A stretch of DNA of 64,000 bases from contig CAWEET010000005.1 in the NCBI GenBank assembly GCA_963808165.1, positions 248,001 to 312,000 of the forward strand. Direction: 5' to 3'. This stretch comes from Thiosocius sp963808165. Lineage in GTDB: Bacteria > Pseudomonadota > Gammaproteobacteria > Chromatiales > Chromatiaceae. The notes beneath the pieces were generated by a model, which was given only the letters and a program-made list of their open reading frames with translations, had not been told where the DNA came from and searched no databases. Within the stretch, counting starts at the first letter, position 1; each line of letters opens with the position of its first letter. Made by a program: the position numbers and the translations under genes. This document shows positions 17,318-26,185 of the stretch, piece by piece.

Positions 17318-17708
17318 TGAGCCAGGTTTCCAGAATCAGTTTGGCAGCATAGGAGTCTACCCTGGTCGGATCACTTCCGGCCTTTCGGCCCAGTGTGGCC
17401 CAGGCTTCCCGGCTGGTCAGTCGTTCGTCCGCCAGATGCACCGCGATGTTGAAGCGGCCGTGCAGTTGCCGCGCGAAGCGTTTCGCACCCGGGGCATTAT
17501 TGGCCTCGCGGCCGGTCATCTCGAAAGGGTGGCCTACCACCAGGGCTTCAGGATGCCACTCTTCCAGCAGTTGCCCGATCCTTCGCCAGTCCGGTTTGCG
17601 GTTGACCATTCCCAGGGTTTCCAGGGGGGTGGCAGTGCCGGTAAGTGACTGTCCTACCGCCACGCCGATCTTATGTGTGCCGTAATCGAACGCCAAAAAC
17701 ACGCCCAT
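17310..17708 (-). CDS. yqgF: YqgF/RuvX family putative pre-16S rRNA nuclease
   Basis: 132 residues with the RNase H-like core: FLAFDYGTHKIGVAVGQ at the N-terminus and the DERLTSREA segment late in the protein. E. coli YqgF matures the 5' end of 16S rRNA; the family was earlier annotated as a Holliday-junction resolvase. It overlaps yqgE by one base and pyrR by 8. Confidence 0.95.
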   Translation of the reverse strand: MGVFLAFDYGTHKIGVAVGQSLTGTATPLETLGMVNRKPDWRRIGQLLEEWHPEALVVGHPFEMTGREANNAPGAKRFARQLHGRFNIAVHLADERLTSREAWATLGRKAGSDPTRVDSYAAKLILETWLND

Positions 17709-18271
17709 CAGGCGTGTCCGGCCTCGCTGCTTAAAAGGTTGACGTCCACGCCGAGCAGACGCGCAGCGGCTTCCCAGCGTTGCTCGGGTGGAAGTTCGAA
17801 CAGGATCGACTGGTCGGACGGACCGCTGAGCCAGGCATTCTCCTGCAGTTCGCGCTCGAGCTGCCCGGAACCCCAGCCTGCGTACCCGAGCGCGACCAGA
17901 GTCTGGCTGGGACCGCCGCCGTGCGCTATCGCCTCCAGAATGTCGCGCGAGGTGGTGATGCTGATATCCTCATTGACTGCCAGGGTGGAATCCCAGGGTT
18001 CGCCGCGAGTGTGCAGTACGAAGCCTCGCTCCTCTTCGACTGGCCCCCCCAGAAAGACCATCTGGTCGGCCGCCAGGTTGAGGCCCTCCTCGATCTCCAT
18101 GTGCTGGAGAATATCGCCCAGACGCAGGTTCGTGGGCCGGTTCAGCACGATGCCCATAGCCCCGTGCTCGCCATGCTCACAGATGTAGGTGACCGTACGG
18201 GCAAAATTCGGGTCCTGCAGTGCCGGCATCGCGATCAGCAGCTGGTTTTTCAATGAGGCAAGCTCGCTCAT
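17708..18271 (-). CDS. yqgE: YqgE/AlgH family protein
   Basis: 187 residues (LIAMPALQDPNFARTVTYIC, then GAMGIVLNRPTNL and VFLGGPVEEERGF) matching UPF0301. Named AlgH in Pseudomonas for an effect on alginate, but biochemical function is unknown. It almost always precedes yqgF, as here. Confidence 0.95.
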   Translation of the reverse strand: MSELASLKNQLLIAMPALQDPNFARTVTYICEHGEHGAMGIVLNRPTNLRLGDILQHMEIEEGLNLAADQMVFLGGPVEEERGFVLHTRGEPWDSTLAVNEDISITTSRDILEAIAHGGGPSQTLVALGYAGWGSGQLERELQENAWLSGPSDQSILFELPPEQRWEAAARLLGVDVNLLSSEAGHA

Positions 18272-18313
18272 GCCTCACAGTATCGTGCGCTCTGGCCGGT
18301 CCGGCAAGGGGGG

Positions 18314-19207
18314 TCATTTGGAGGAAAACAGGGTGTTTCCGTCGAGGAACTGCCAGGTGCGGGTGATGTCCAGGACGTCGACCTCTTGGCGTATCTCGGG
18401 CGGAAAGGGCGCAAAAGGCGCAGACATGCGCACGATTCTCACGGCGGCATCGTCCAGCATCTTGTGGCCGGAGGACCGCCGAATCTGGATGCGTTCGACG
18501 CTGCCGTCGGCTCGCACCGCGACGTGCATCAGCAGATTGCCGTATAGCTTGCGGCGTTTTGCCTCGTCCGGATAGTTCAGGTTGCCGATTTTCTCGACCT
18601 TGCTGCGCCAGGCCTCCAGGTAGGAGGCGTACAGGTATTCCTGGGTACTGGCATTGACGGCCTTGCGCCGCTCCTGACGGGAGGCTGAAAGTGTCCGCCG
18701 GTCGAGTTCGGCGGTCAGTCGGTCGATCTCCTGCTGCGTGCTGGCGAGCAACTGGTCCAGACGGGTGCGGGGCTGGGCCTTGACAGTGGGTTTGGGGGTT
18801 GGGGTCGCTTCCTTGTGCGGGGCCTCGGCGGTTGTGATGACCTCGGGCTTGGGAGTCGGTTCGGGCTCGGCGCTTCCGGATCGCTCAAGCTCCAGTGCCG
18901 GCTCGGGGATCGGGGTCGCATCCGGGTTGCCCAGCGGGCTGGTCCGCCGTTCCTTGACGGTTTCCTCGCCACCACCCTGCTGGCTCTGTTGAGCGAGGAA
19001 GTCCGGATCTTCAACGGGCTGCTTGGGTTTTGCCTTCGGCTGCACCAGCGTGATGTCCAGGGTGCGTTCAGGGGCTGGCGGTTTCTCCCGCGATAGGTCG
19101 AAACTGATTGCCAGCAGGATGAAGGCATGGAAGGCCAGCGCCACAACGAACGCGAACCCTAAGGCATCGTTGGAATGCTTGGTGACCAGATTGCCGGCGA
19201 TTTCCAC
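18314..19207 (-). CDS. tonB: TonB-family energy-transducing protein
   Basis: About 297 residues from GTG 19207. A single N-terminal helix (ALGFAFVVALAFHAFILLAI) is followed by a Pro/Glu/Lys-rich periplasmic spacer, a short coiled segment, and a C-terminal TonB domain (NYPDEAKRRKLYGNLLMHV, then SSGHKMLDDAAVRIV). The frame stays open to a GTG at 19273 inside apbE; 19207 is preferred because it follows the apbE stop, but neither has a clear ribosome site. This position corresponds to Pseudomonas tonB3, linked to twitching motility. The receptor it serves is unknown. Confidence 0.85.
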   Translation of the reverse strand: MEIAGNLVTKHSNDALGFAFVVALAFHAFILLAISFDLSREKPPAPERTLDITLVQPKAKPKQPVEDPDFLAQQSQQGGGEETVKERRTSPLGNPDATPIPEPALELERSGSAEPEPTPKPEVITTAEAPHKEATPTPKPTVKAQPRTRLDQLLASTQQEIDRLTAELDRRTLSASRQERRKAVNASTQEYLYASYLEAWRSKVEKIGNLNYPDEAKRRKLYGNLLMHVAVRADGSVERIQIRRSSGHKMLDDAAVRIVRMSAPFAPFPPEIRQEVDVLDITRTWQFLDGNTLFSSK

Positions 19208-19217
19208 GGGTCGTTCG

Positions 19218-20279
19218 TTAAGTGAGAGGCTCGCTGATGATGACTTCGCGATTTCTGGCGTGCAGCTTAACACGGGCCTGCATTGCCGGGTTCATATGGA
19301 CGCGGCCCTGGCTGTCGGTCAGCATTACATATCGGATGCCCATCCGCTTGGCCACCCGATGCCAATCCGCGGGTCCGGCAATGAACAGGGCGGTGGCGGC
19401 GGCATCAGCAGTGGTGGCATTAGGGTGCAACACCGTCACTGAGGTGGCACCTTCGGCTGGATAGCCGGTGCGCGGGTCGATGATGTCGTGATAAAGTTTG
19501 CCTTCCCAGGCAAAGCTGTGTTTATACACGGCCGCTGTAAAGGCCGCCTCGTTGCCATGAATCTGAAGCGTGGCCAGCACGCCACTACCCTCGGGGCCAC
19601 GCACCGGCACGCTCCATGGGTGCCCATCGCGCGAGCCGATCGCGCGCAGGTTTCCCTCGGTGCTGAGGCTGGCATTGCTGACCTTCATTTCCTGTAATCG
19701 CGAGATCGCACGGTCGATCGCGAAACCCTTCTGGATCGCACGAAAATCGAGCTTCACGATCTGGTTGGACGAGGATATACGGAAACCTTCGATCTCTATG
19801 TCGCGCATCGAGGGTTTGGCGCCTACAACCTCATCGATCAAATCCTGAGAGGGTGGCCGAAGACAGCCCGCCGGTCTTCCCTGAAAGCCCCAAGCGCGGA
19901 AGAGGTGTCCGATCGCCGGGTTGAACAAGTCTTCGCTTTGTTCAGACAGCGTCTTCGAGATTCGCAGAAGCGGGAGCACCGACGGCGGCGCGGGAAACGG
20001 GCTGTTGCTCTCATTGAACAGGGTGTTCATTCGAGCCACCGGACCCGGCTTCCAGGCGTGCCATGCGCTTTCCATCATCCGCATATCGGATTCCAGCATG
20101 CTGGCGATCTCGACGGCACGCTGCCGGTTAACCCCGATCAGCGTGATCTCCATGGTGGTGTCGAATGCGGAAATCTTGCCTCGGGACACGGGGTCTCGCT
20201 GGCCACAGGCGCTAACCAGGATACTGGCGGCGATTACAAGTAGGGCGCCGCGAAGTCGCTGCGTTGCAGGCAATCTCAT
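19218..20279 (-). CDS. apbE: ApbE-family FAD:protein FMN transferase, predicted lipoprotein
   Basis: 353 residues from ATG 20279, which overlaps the gshB stop by 4 bases; residues 1-25 are a lipoprotein signal with lipobox LVSAC. ApbE flavinylates target proteins at threonine with FMN in the periplasm. DIIDPRTGYPA and TADAAATALF are family hallmarks. The usual LDLGGIAKGYAVD motif reads LDFRAIQKGFAID here, and the glycine pair before the nucleotide site is changed (STEGNLRAIG), so activity is less certain. It sits between gshB and tonB, an insertion relative to the order recalled from Pseudomonas. Confidence 0.85.
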   Translation of the reverse strand: MRLPATQRLRGALLVIAASILVSACGQRDPVSRGKISAFDTTMEITLIGVNRQRAVEIASMLESDMRMMESAWHAWKPGPVARMNTLFNESNSPFPAPPSVLPLLRISKTLSEQSEDLFNPAIGHLFRAWGFQGRPAGCLRPPSQDLIDEVVGAKPSMRDIEIEGFRISSSNQIVKLDFRAIQKGFAIDRAISRLQEMKVSNASLSTEGNLRAIGSRDGHPWSVPVRGPEGSGVLATLQIHGNEAAFTAAVYKHSFAWEGKLYHDIIDPRTGYPAEGATSVTVLHPNATTADAAATALFIAGPADWHRVAKRMGIRYVMLTDSQGRVHMNPAMQARVKLHARNREVIISEPLT

Positions 20280-21226
20280 ACTGCGAGTTTCTGCTCGATG
20301 CAATCCATTAAAGTGGCGCTGATGTTCAGGCCGTAAATCTGATCCAATTCGCGTATGCATGTCGGACTGGTCACGTTGACTTCGGTCAGGAAATCTCCGA
20401 TGACATCCAGCCCTGCGAACAGGATACCTTCCTCACGCAGACGCGGGGCGACAGTCTCCACGATCTGGCGGTCTTTGTCACTCAAGGCGACGCCGACACC
20501 GCGGCCGCCGGCGGCCAGATTGCCGCGGGTTTCCCCTGCGCTCGGAATCCGCGCCAGCGCGTAGGGTACCGGATCGCCGTCTATCACGAGGATTCGTTTG
20601 TCGCCGTTTCGAATCTCCGGGATAAACCGCTGTGCCATGGTGTAGCACGTCTGGTGCGCGGTGAGTGTCTCAATGATGACGTTGCGGTTGGGGTCATCGG
20701 CGCGCACCCGAAAGATCGAGGCGCCGCCCATGCCGTCGAGTGGCTTCATGATGACGTCTTGCTGACGGTCGATGAAGGCGACGAATTCCGAGTGCCGGCT
20801 GCTCACCAGGGTAGGCGGGCAAACTTCTGGAAACCAGGCCGTGTAGAGCTTCTCGTTTGCATCTCGTAGAGCGCCCGGGCGGTTGACCACGAGGCTGCCG
20901 CGTGCAGCTGCCTGCTCAAGCAGATAGGTGGTGTGCACATACCGCATGTCGAACGGGGGATCCTTGCGCATCAGGATGACATCAAGCTCATCGAGCGGCT
21001 GGATACGCGATTCGCCAAGCGTAAACCAGCCGTCGGGGTCGTCTCGCACCTGAAGTGCGCTGACGTGGGCAATACAGCGTCCGTCACGCAAGGTCAGGTC
21101 GCCCTGTTCCATATACCAGATCGACCAGTCGCGTCGCTGCGCCTCGAGAAGCATTGCAAAGGTGCTGTCCTTCCGGATCTTTATCTTTGTGATGGGGTCC
21201 ATTACGACGCCCAGTGAAATAGCCAT
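20276..21226 (-). CDS. gshB: Glutathione synthetase
   Basis: 316 residues from ATG 21226, matching family length, with a GGAGA ribosome site. Joins gamma-glutamylcysteine and glycine with ATP. ATP-grasp features include RKDPPFDMRYVHTTYLLE, VMKPLDGMGGASIF and LFAGLDVIGDFLTEVNVTSP. First gene of the leftward operon ending at pyrK; divergent from the Pil-Chp cluster, with 98 bases between starts. Confidence 0.96.
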   Translation of the reverse strand: MAISLGVVMDPITKIKIRKDSTFAMLLEAQRRDWSIWYMEQGDLTLRDGRCIAHVSALQVRDDPDGWFTLGESRIQPLDELDVILMRKDPPFDMRYVHTTYLLEQAAARGSLVVNRPGALRDANEKLYTAWFPEVCPPTLVSSRHSEFVAFIDRQQDVIMKPLDGMGGASIFRVRADDPNRNVIIETLTAHQTCYTMAQRFIPEIRNGDKRILVIDGDPVPYALARIPSAGETRGNLAAGGRGVGVALSDKDRQIVETVAPRLREEGILFAGLDVIGDFLTEVNVTSPTCIRELDQIYGLNISATLMDCIEQKLAV

Positions 21227-21324
21227 TGCTCGCCCGTCTCCAAGAAGTTCATCGACCACTTCACATTTTTGCACTTCTGCCGACAGTTTTGTGGTCGATC
21301 AGTGAGAATTGTTACAGACCCCCT

Positions 21325-21822
21325 ATGCGCTTGCCATCTTCTTCGAAAACCTTGCCACGCAGCCGTCCGTCCGGGCGCTGTGCCCGGGGCGAGGCGCGCC
21401 TCGGCAGACGGGTTGCCTGGCACGTGGTAGTTGCGCCATTCGGCAGCAGACCTTTCCCTGTTTTTTTGCGCCTGGTGTGCTGTGTGGTGCTCGCCGGGAC
21501 CCTGTCTTCATCCGCCTTTGCGGCCGGGGATCCGTATCTTGAGATGCTTGACGAAGAAGTGACTAAGGTCGAGGCCGCTCTGACCGATACAGCGGATGAT
21601 GGCGCGGCTTCGTCGGCGAACGCCGACTCTGCACAACCCGCGCAGCCGATGCCGTCACAGAAGCAGTTCGAGACGCTGCTTAGGCAACAGCAGGTGGGCA
21701 CATACAGCTTTTACCGCAGGTTGCCCGAACGTAGTCGCCAAGAGGTTTTCGCAGATTACAGTGGTGGCGCCTCGATGGAAATGTTGCGCGAAAAGATTAT
21801 AGAAAGGTACCTGCATCCGTGA
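21325..21822 (+). CDS. Small exported protein of unknown function
   Basis: About 165 residues from ATG 21325. A long basic N-terminal stretch precedes a hydrophobic segment (LRLVCCVVLAGTLSSSAFAA), so the true start could be an internal GTG near residue 34. The mature part is Ala/Asp-rich and ends in a conserved-looking helical module (KQFETLLRQQQVGTYSFYRR and YSGGASMEMLREKI). No family recognised. The stop overlaps the rhodanese-gene start (TGATG), so the two are translationally coupled. Confidence 0.6.
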   Translation: MRLPSSSKTLPRSRPSGRCARGEARLGRRVAWHVVVAPFGSRPFPVFLRLVCCVVLAGTLSSSAFAAGDPYLEMLDEEVTKVEAALTDTADDGAASSANADSAQPAQPMPSQKQFETLLRQQQVGTYSFYRRLPERSRQEVFADYSGGASMEMLREKIIERYLHP

Positions 21823-22604
21823 TGTCGAATAGTTGCTCTTATGCACTTTGCCGCAAGCAGCGCTTGCCAGTGGCCACTTTCGCGTGGCTGAGCTTGCTGG
21901 TGATTACGACTTGCCTGCCGTCGGGTTGGGTCAATGCCGCCGGTCAGCTCAAGGTTGGAGAAACCGAGCAGTTCATTCCGCTGGTCGAAGGTAAGCCTTA
22001 CCTCCACGTAATCCACGAAGGCCGCTCTGTAAAGGTTCAGCGCGTCCAGGATCCCGATTATGAACTCAAGGGGTATTTTGCGAAGACTGTGCGCAAGTGC
22101 CCACCTTTTTGCATCCAGCCGGTCACGCCAGCAGCCGGTGTCTCTCCCATCACCGAGGTGGAGTTGTTCGACTTCATGGAAACCAAGTTGCGCGACGGCA
22201 GCGGCATGCTGATCGATGCACGCACAGAATCCTGGTTTCGCAAAGGAACGATTCCGGGCTCGGTGAACTATCCGTTCACCCTGTTCGGGAAAGGGGCGAA
22301 TGACCCGGAACTGGTCGCGGTGCTCAAGGATCTGGGGGTCCGCGAGCGCGGCGAGGTTGGGACGATCGACGGCCTATTAGAGGACTGGGGCTGGTCGGAC
22401 ACCAACAATAAGACCAAGAACTGGGATTTTACAGCTGCCAAGGATCTGGTGGTCTGGTGCAATGGGCCGGCTTGCGGGCAGTCGCCCCGCGCAATTCGCG
22501 GCCTGAGGGATTTGGGTTATCCGGGTGACAAAATCAAGTACTACCGCGGCGGTATGCAGATGTGGCAGCTGTGGGGGCTGACCACTGTCTTGCCGAGCCA
22601 ATGA
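21822..22604 (+). CDS. Exported rhodanese-domain protein
   Basis: 260 residues. The signal sequence ends near ...SGWVNAAG (about residue 40). The C-terminal half is a rhodanese domain: LIDARTESWFRKGTIPGSVN and the active-site segment VVWCNGPACGQSPRAIRGL, with probable catalytic Cys213. The loop after the cysteine is longer than in classical rhodaneses, so the substrate may not be thiosulfate. The upstream portion carries a conserved CPPFCIQPVTP segment. pilG begins 33 bases later, suggesting these two exported proteins head the Pil-Chp transcript. Confidence 0.82.
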   Translation: MSNSCSYALCRKQRLPVATFAWLSLLVITTCLPSGWVNAAGQLKVGETEQFIPLVEGKPYLHVIHEGRSVKVQRVQDPDYELKGYFAKTVRKCPPFCIQPVTPAAGVSPITEVELFDFMETKLRDGSGMLIDARTESWFRKGTIPGSVNYPFTLFGKGANDPELVAVLKDLGVRERGEVGTIDGLLEDWGWSDTNNKTKNWDFTAAKDLVVWCNGPACGQSPRAIRGLRDLGYPGDKIKYYRGGMQMWQLWGLTTVLPSQ

Positions 22605-22637
22605 CCAAAGTGCTTCAGCATATACAGAGGGCAGCTT

Positions 22638-23039
22638 GTGAGTAGCGACGAGACAGTTGAAATCGGCGGATTGAGGGTCATGGTGATCGACGACAGCAAG
22701 ACTATCCGCCGTACCGCAGAAACCTTGTTGAGCAAAGCGGGGTGCGAAGTGTTGACCGCGACGGATGGTTTCGAAGCACTTTCGATCATTGCCGACAGTC
22801 ACCCAGACCTGATTTTTGTCGACATCATGATGCCGCGTCTCGATGGCTATCAGACCTGCGCTCTGATTAAACACAACGAGCTGTACCGGGACATCCCGGT
22901 CATCATGTTGTCCAGCAAGGATGGCCTGTTCGACCGGGCGCGCGGCCGAATCGTTGGTTCCGAGCAGTATCTGACCAAGCCATTTACCCGTGACGAGCTG
23001 CTCGGTGCGATAAAGAGACATGCTGCCAAGGCTGCTTGA
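22638..23039 (+). CDS. pilG: Response regulator PilG
   Basis: 133 residues from a GTG; a single receiver domain. Acidic pocket in VMVIDDS, phosphoacceptor Asp in LIFVDIMMPRLDGY, and conserved Lys in YLTKPFTRDEL. In Pseudomonas PilG promotes pilus extension and cAMP production downstream of ChpA. Order pilG-pilH-pilI-pilJ-chpA is preserved. Confidence 0.93.
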   Translation: MSSDETVEIGGLRVMVIDDSKTIRRTAETLLSKAGCEVLTATDGFEALSIIADSHPDLIFVDIMMPRLDGYQTCALIKHNELYRDIPVIMLSSKDGLFDRARGRIVGSEQYLTKPFTRDELLGAIKRHAAKAA

Positions 23040-23075
23040 CAGTTTCCAATCCGCTGACCTGACTGACTGATACCC

Positions 23076-23438
23076 ATGGCAAAAATTCTGATTGTCGACG
23101 ATTCGCCAACCGAACTGCACGTGCTCACGAAGATTCTGAAGCAAGCGGGTCATGAAGCGGTGACCGCCTCCGACGGTGAGGCCGGTATCGCCACCGCAAA
23201 GCAAGCATGCCCTGATGCCATACTGATGGACGTGGTCATGCCAGGGATCAATGGATTTCAGGCCACGCGAAAACTGAGCCGTGACCCAAAGACGCAACAC
23301 ATCCCGGTCCTGATGGTTACCACCAAGGATCAGGAAACCGATCGTGAATGGGGTCTGCGCCAAGGGGCCAAAGGCTACCTGGTCAAGCCGGTCCAGGGCC
23401 CTGACCTTCTGGAGAAGCTCAACGAGCTGCTCGATTGA
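23076..23438 (+). CDS. pilH: Response regulator PilH
   Basis: 120 residues, one receiver domain: ILIVDDSPTE, phosphoacceptor in AILMDVVMPGINGF, and KGYLVKPVQ. PilH is the second CheY-like output of the Pil-Chp system, opposing PilG and acting as a phosphate sink or on retraction. It starts 36 bases after pilG and precedes pilI closely. Confidence 0.92.
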   Translation: MAKILIVDDSPTELHVLTKILKQAGHEAVTASDGEAGIATAKQACPDAILMDVVMPGINGFQATRKLSRDPKTQHIPVLMVTTKDQETDREWGLRQGAKGYLVKPVQGPDLLEKLNELLD

Positions 23439-23443
23439 CTGCC

Positions 23444-24028
23444 ATGCTTGAGCTCGCAGAAAACAGATTGCCGGTTACCGACGCATTGGGTGTGCTCGCG
23501 GAAATCGAGAGGTGCGGCCTGGAGGCTGCACAGCGCCTTCCGGAATCGGCCCCGGTGACCGACATCTGGGATGGCCTGGTTTTCAGCGTTGCCGGGGTGC
23601 GGGTTGCCGTCGCGATGAAAGAGGTCAATGAGATGTTGCCCTATCAGGAGCGGATTACCCGGGTCCCCGGCTCGAAGCCCTGGGTGCTCGGACTGGCCAA
23701 TGTGCGCAGCAGCCTTCTACCAGTGGTCGATCTACAGGTCTTCCTGGGGGGCAAGGCCGTCGTGCCATCCAAGGCCAGTCGAATTCTGGTCTTGCGATTG
23801 CGCGAACTGGTCGTCGGCCTACTCGTGCCTTCGGTCCAGGGAATGCGGCACTTCAACAAGGCAGACCGTCTGGCCAATGCGCGCATGAAGGGGGCGATTG
23901 GCGCCTATGTCTATGAAGCTTTCACCGTAGGCGAAGAGGTGTGTCCGGTGGTCAGTATGCAGGCGCTGGCAGCCGATTCCGAATTCCGATCGGCTGCCAC
24001 GTACGGCCAAGAGGTGACCGGCCGGTAA
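23444..24028 (+). CDS. pilI: CheW-like adaptor PilI
   Basis: 194 residues from ATG 23444; a TTG at 23435 overlapping pilH is an alternative. CheW fold with PWVLGLANVRSSLLPVVDLQ typical of the receptor-kinase coupling interface. It links the PilJ receptor to ChpA. Confidence 0.9.
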   Translation: MLELAENRLPVTDALGVLAEIERCGLEAAQRLPESAPVTDIWDGLVFSVAGVRVAVAMKEVNEMLPYQERITRVPGSKPWVLGLANVRSSLLPVVDLQVFLGGKAVVPSKASRILVLRLRELVVGLLVPSVQGMRHFNKADRLANARMKGAIGAYVYEAFTVGEEVCPVVSMQALAADSEFRSAATYGQEVTGR

Positions 24029-24113
24029 GTCGGGCGAACCTTTTCGACACTTTGCAAGTTGCTACACACAGGGGCTGGCCAGATACGCGCCAACTGTCGC
24101 AGGAAACGAGAAT

Positions 24114-26168
24114 ATGAAGAGTAAGGTAAAAATGAGAGCCGGCGGCAACCGCACGATACCCTGGCTTGCCGCGCTGGTGCTGGTCACGGTCATTACGGCG
24201 ATCGTCGCATTCGCCTACCTCTCTCGGGTCGAGAAGCATGGTGAAGGCTATGTTGCGAGGGTCAATGAACAACAGGTGCTAAGTCAGAAAGTTGCGAAAT
24301 ATGCACTCGAGGCATCGGCAGGTGATCAAGCATCTTTCGGCTTGTTGCTGGTGGGAAGAGATCGCTTCATGACTTTGATGGACGAACTAAAGCATGGTGC
24401 GGCAGACGCAGGGTTGCCGCCATCGCCTGAATCCGTGCAAGACCCTCTGCGCGAAGTCGAAAATCGTTGGCTGGCTTTGCGGGCCTATGTCGACGAGATT
24501 CTGCTCAATCAGAGTCCGATACTGTCGATCCGCGATTATGTGGAAAGTATCAATAACTCCATCCCCGCCCTGCAGAGTGTGTCAGAGGACGTGGTGCGCA
24601 TTCTGGTCGAGAACAAGGCAGAGCAGCAGCAGGTTTATGTGGCATCGCGCCAGTTGATGCTGGCACAGCGGCTGCGTGACAACGTTAGCCGCGTGCTGGC
24701 TGGCGGGACACAAACCGCAGCAGCCATCGACCAGTTCAGTCAGGATGCCGAGCGATTCAGGCGAGTGCTCAACGGCATGCTGACTGGCGATACCGGGCTC
24801 AACGTGGAGAAAATGACAAATGAAGAGGCCGAGGCAAAACTGACCGAGGCGGCGAAGTTGTTCCGCTCGATCAACACCCAGGTGGCGGAGATCATCGAGA
24901 CCGCGCCAAACATCCTGCCGGCATTAGAGGCAACCGAAGAGGTTGCACCAGCCTCCGACGCGCTCGAAGCGGCCACCGCCAAACTGGCGGAGGCTTACCA
25001 GGAGGGTGGGCATATCACCGGGCTCGGACCAATACGTATCGGACCGATGCTGGTATCAGTCCTTGGCGTGCTGGCCGCGCTCTTCTTACTGCTACTTGGT
25101 TTGGCACTGCTTCGTGACGCACGCGCACGGGCGCAGCAGGCCGACCAGCAGAACCTGCGGAACCAGGCAGCCATACGTCGCCTGCTCGACGAGATGGTTG
25201 ACCTGTCCGACGGCGATCTGACCATCGAAGCGACGGTGACCGAGGATATTACCGGGGCCATCGCAGACTCGGTCAATCAAGCAGTCGAGGAAATGCGCAA
25301 CCTGGTGACCACGATTAACGAGACATCGGTGCGGGTTTCCGCGTCGGCACAGGAGACACGGGGAACCGCGCTTCGCCTCGAGGAGTCTTCGGACCACCAG
25401 CGCAACCAGATCGAGAAGGCCTCCGGCACGGTGCGTACGATGGCGCAGGCCATGAGCGATATGGCCGATGAAGCGAGCAAGTCGGCGGCGATTGCCCAGC
25501 AATCGGTCGAAATAGCGGCCGCTGGTGGCGGCACCGTACGGCGCACCATCTCTGGTATGGACAATATCCGGGAGCAGATCCAGGAAACCTCGAAAAGGAT
25601 AAAGCGCCTCGGTGAGAGTTCGCAGGAGATCGGCAACATCGTGGAGCTGATCGAAGACATCGCTGACCAGACAAACATCTTGGCACTGAATGCTGCGATG
25701 CAGGCGGCGATGGCGGGCGAGGCCGGACGTGGTTTTGCCGTCGTTGCCGACGAGGTGCAGCGGCTTGCCGAGCGCTCGGCCAATGCAACCAAGCAGATCG
25801 ACGCACTGGTCAAAACGATTCAGGCCGATACCAATGAGGCTGTCAGCTCCATGGAGTCGAGTACCTCTGAGGTCGTCGGTGGGGCAAAGCTGGCGGAAGA
25901 CGCCGGCGAAGCCCTACAGCGTATCGAGCAGGTTTCAGAAGAAATCGCCAGTGCAACCCAAACCATCGCGTCTCGCCTGCAGCTGCATTCGCAGGAAGTC
26001 GGTTCGATTAATGACACGATGAACGTCATTCAGCATATCACCAGCCAAACCTCGGAAGGCACCGAGCAAACCACGCAGTCGATCGAAACCTTGGCCAAGA
26101 TGGCCGAGCAGCTCCGACAGACCGTGGCACGCTTTAAGCTGCCCGACGACGATGCCGTGGCTGGCTGA
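24114..26168 (+). CDS. pilJ: Methyl-accepting chemotaxis protein PilJ
   Basis: 684 residues. Transmembrane helix 1 at about residues 17-38, a periplasmic PilJ-type helical domain, helix 2 at about 311-332, HAMP, then a cytoplasmic signalling hairpin at about 513-556 (IADQTNILALNAAMQAAMAG, then RGFAVVADEVQRLAERS). In Pseudomonas PilJ senses surface contact or pilin. It lies between pilI and chpA, but no pilK methyltransferase gene follows, unlike the Pseudomonas cluster. Confidence 0.94.
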   Translation: MKSKVKMRAGGNRTIPWLAALVLVTVITAIVAFAYLSRVEKHGEGYVARVNEQQVLSQKVAKYALEASAGDQASFGLLLVGRDRFMTLMDELKHGAADAGLPPSPESVQDPLREVENRWLALRAYVDEILLNQSPILSIRDYVESINNSIPALQSVSEDVVRILVENKAEQQQVYVASRQLMLAQRLRDNVSRVLAGGTQTAAAIDQFSQDAERFRRVLNGMLTGDTGLNVEKMTNEEAEAKLTEAAKLFRSINTQVAEIIETAPNILPALEATEEVAPASDALEAATAKLAEAYQEGGHITGLGPIRIGPMLVSVLGVLAALFLLLLGLALLRDARARAQQADQQNLRNQAAIRRLLDEMVDLSDGDLTIEATVTEDITGAIADSVNQAVEEMRNLVTTINETSVRVSASAQETRGTALRLEESSDHQRNQIEKASGTVRTMAQAMSDMADEASKSAAIAQQSVEIAAAGGGTVRRTISGMDNIREQIQETSKRIKRLGESSQEIGNIVELIEDIADQTNILALNAAMQAAMAGEAGRGFAVVADEVQRLAERSANATKQIDALVKTIQADTNEAVSSMESSTSEVVGGAKLAEDAGEALQRIEQVSEEIASATQTIASRLQLHSQEVGSINDTMNVIQHITSQTSEGTEQTTQSIETLAKMAEQLRQTVARFKLPDDDAVAG

Positions 26169-26185
26169 AAAAGGACGCAACGCAA

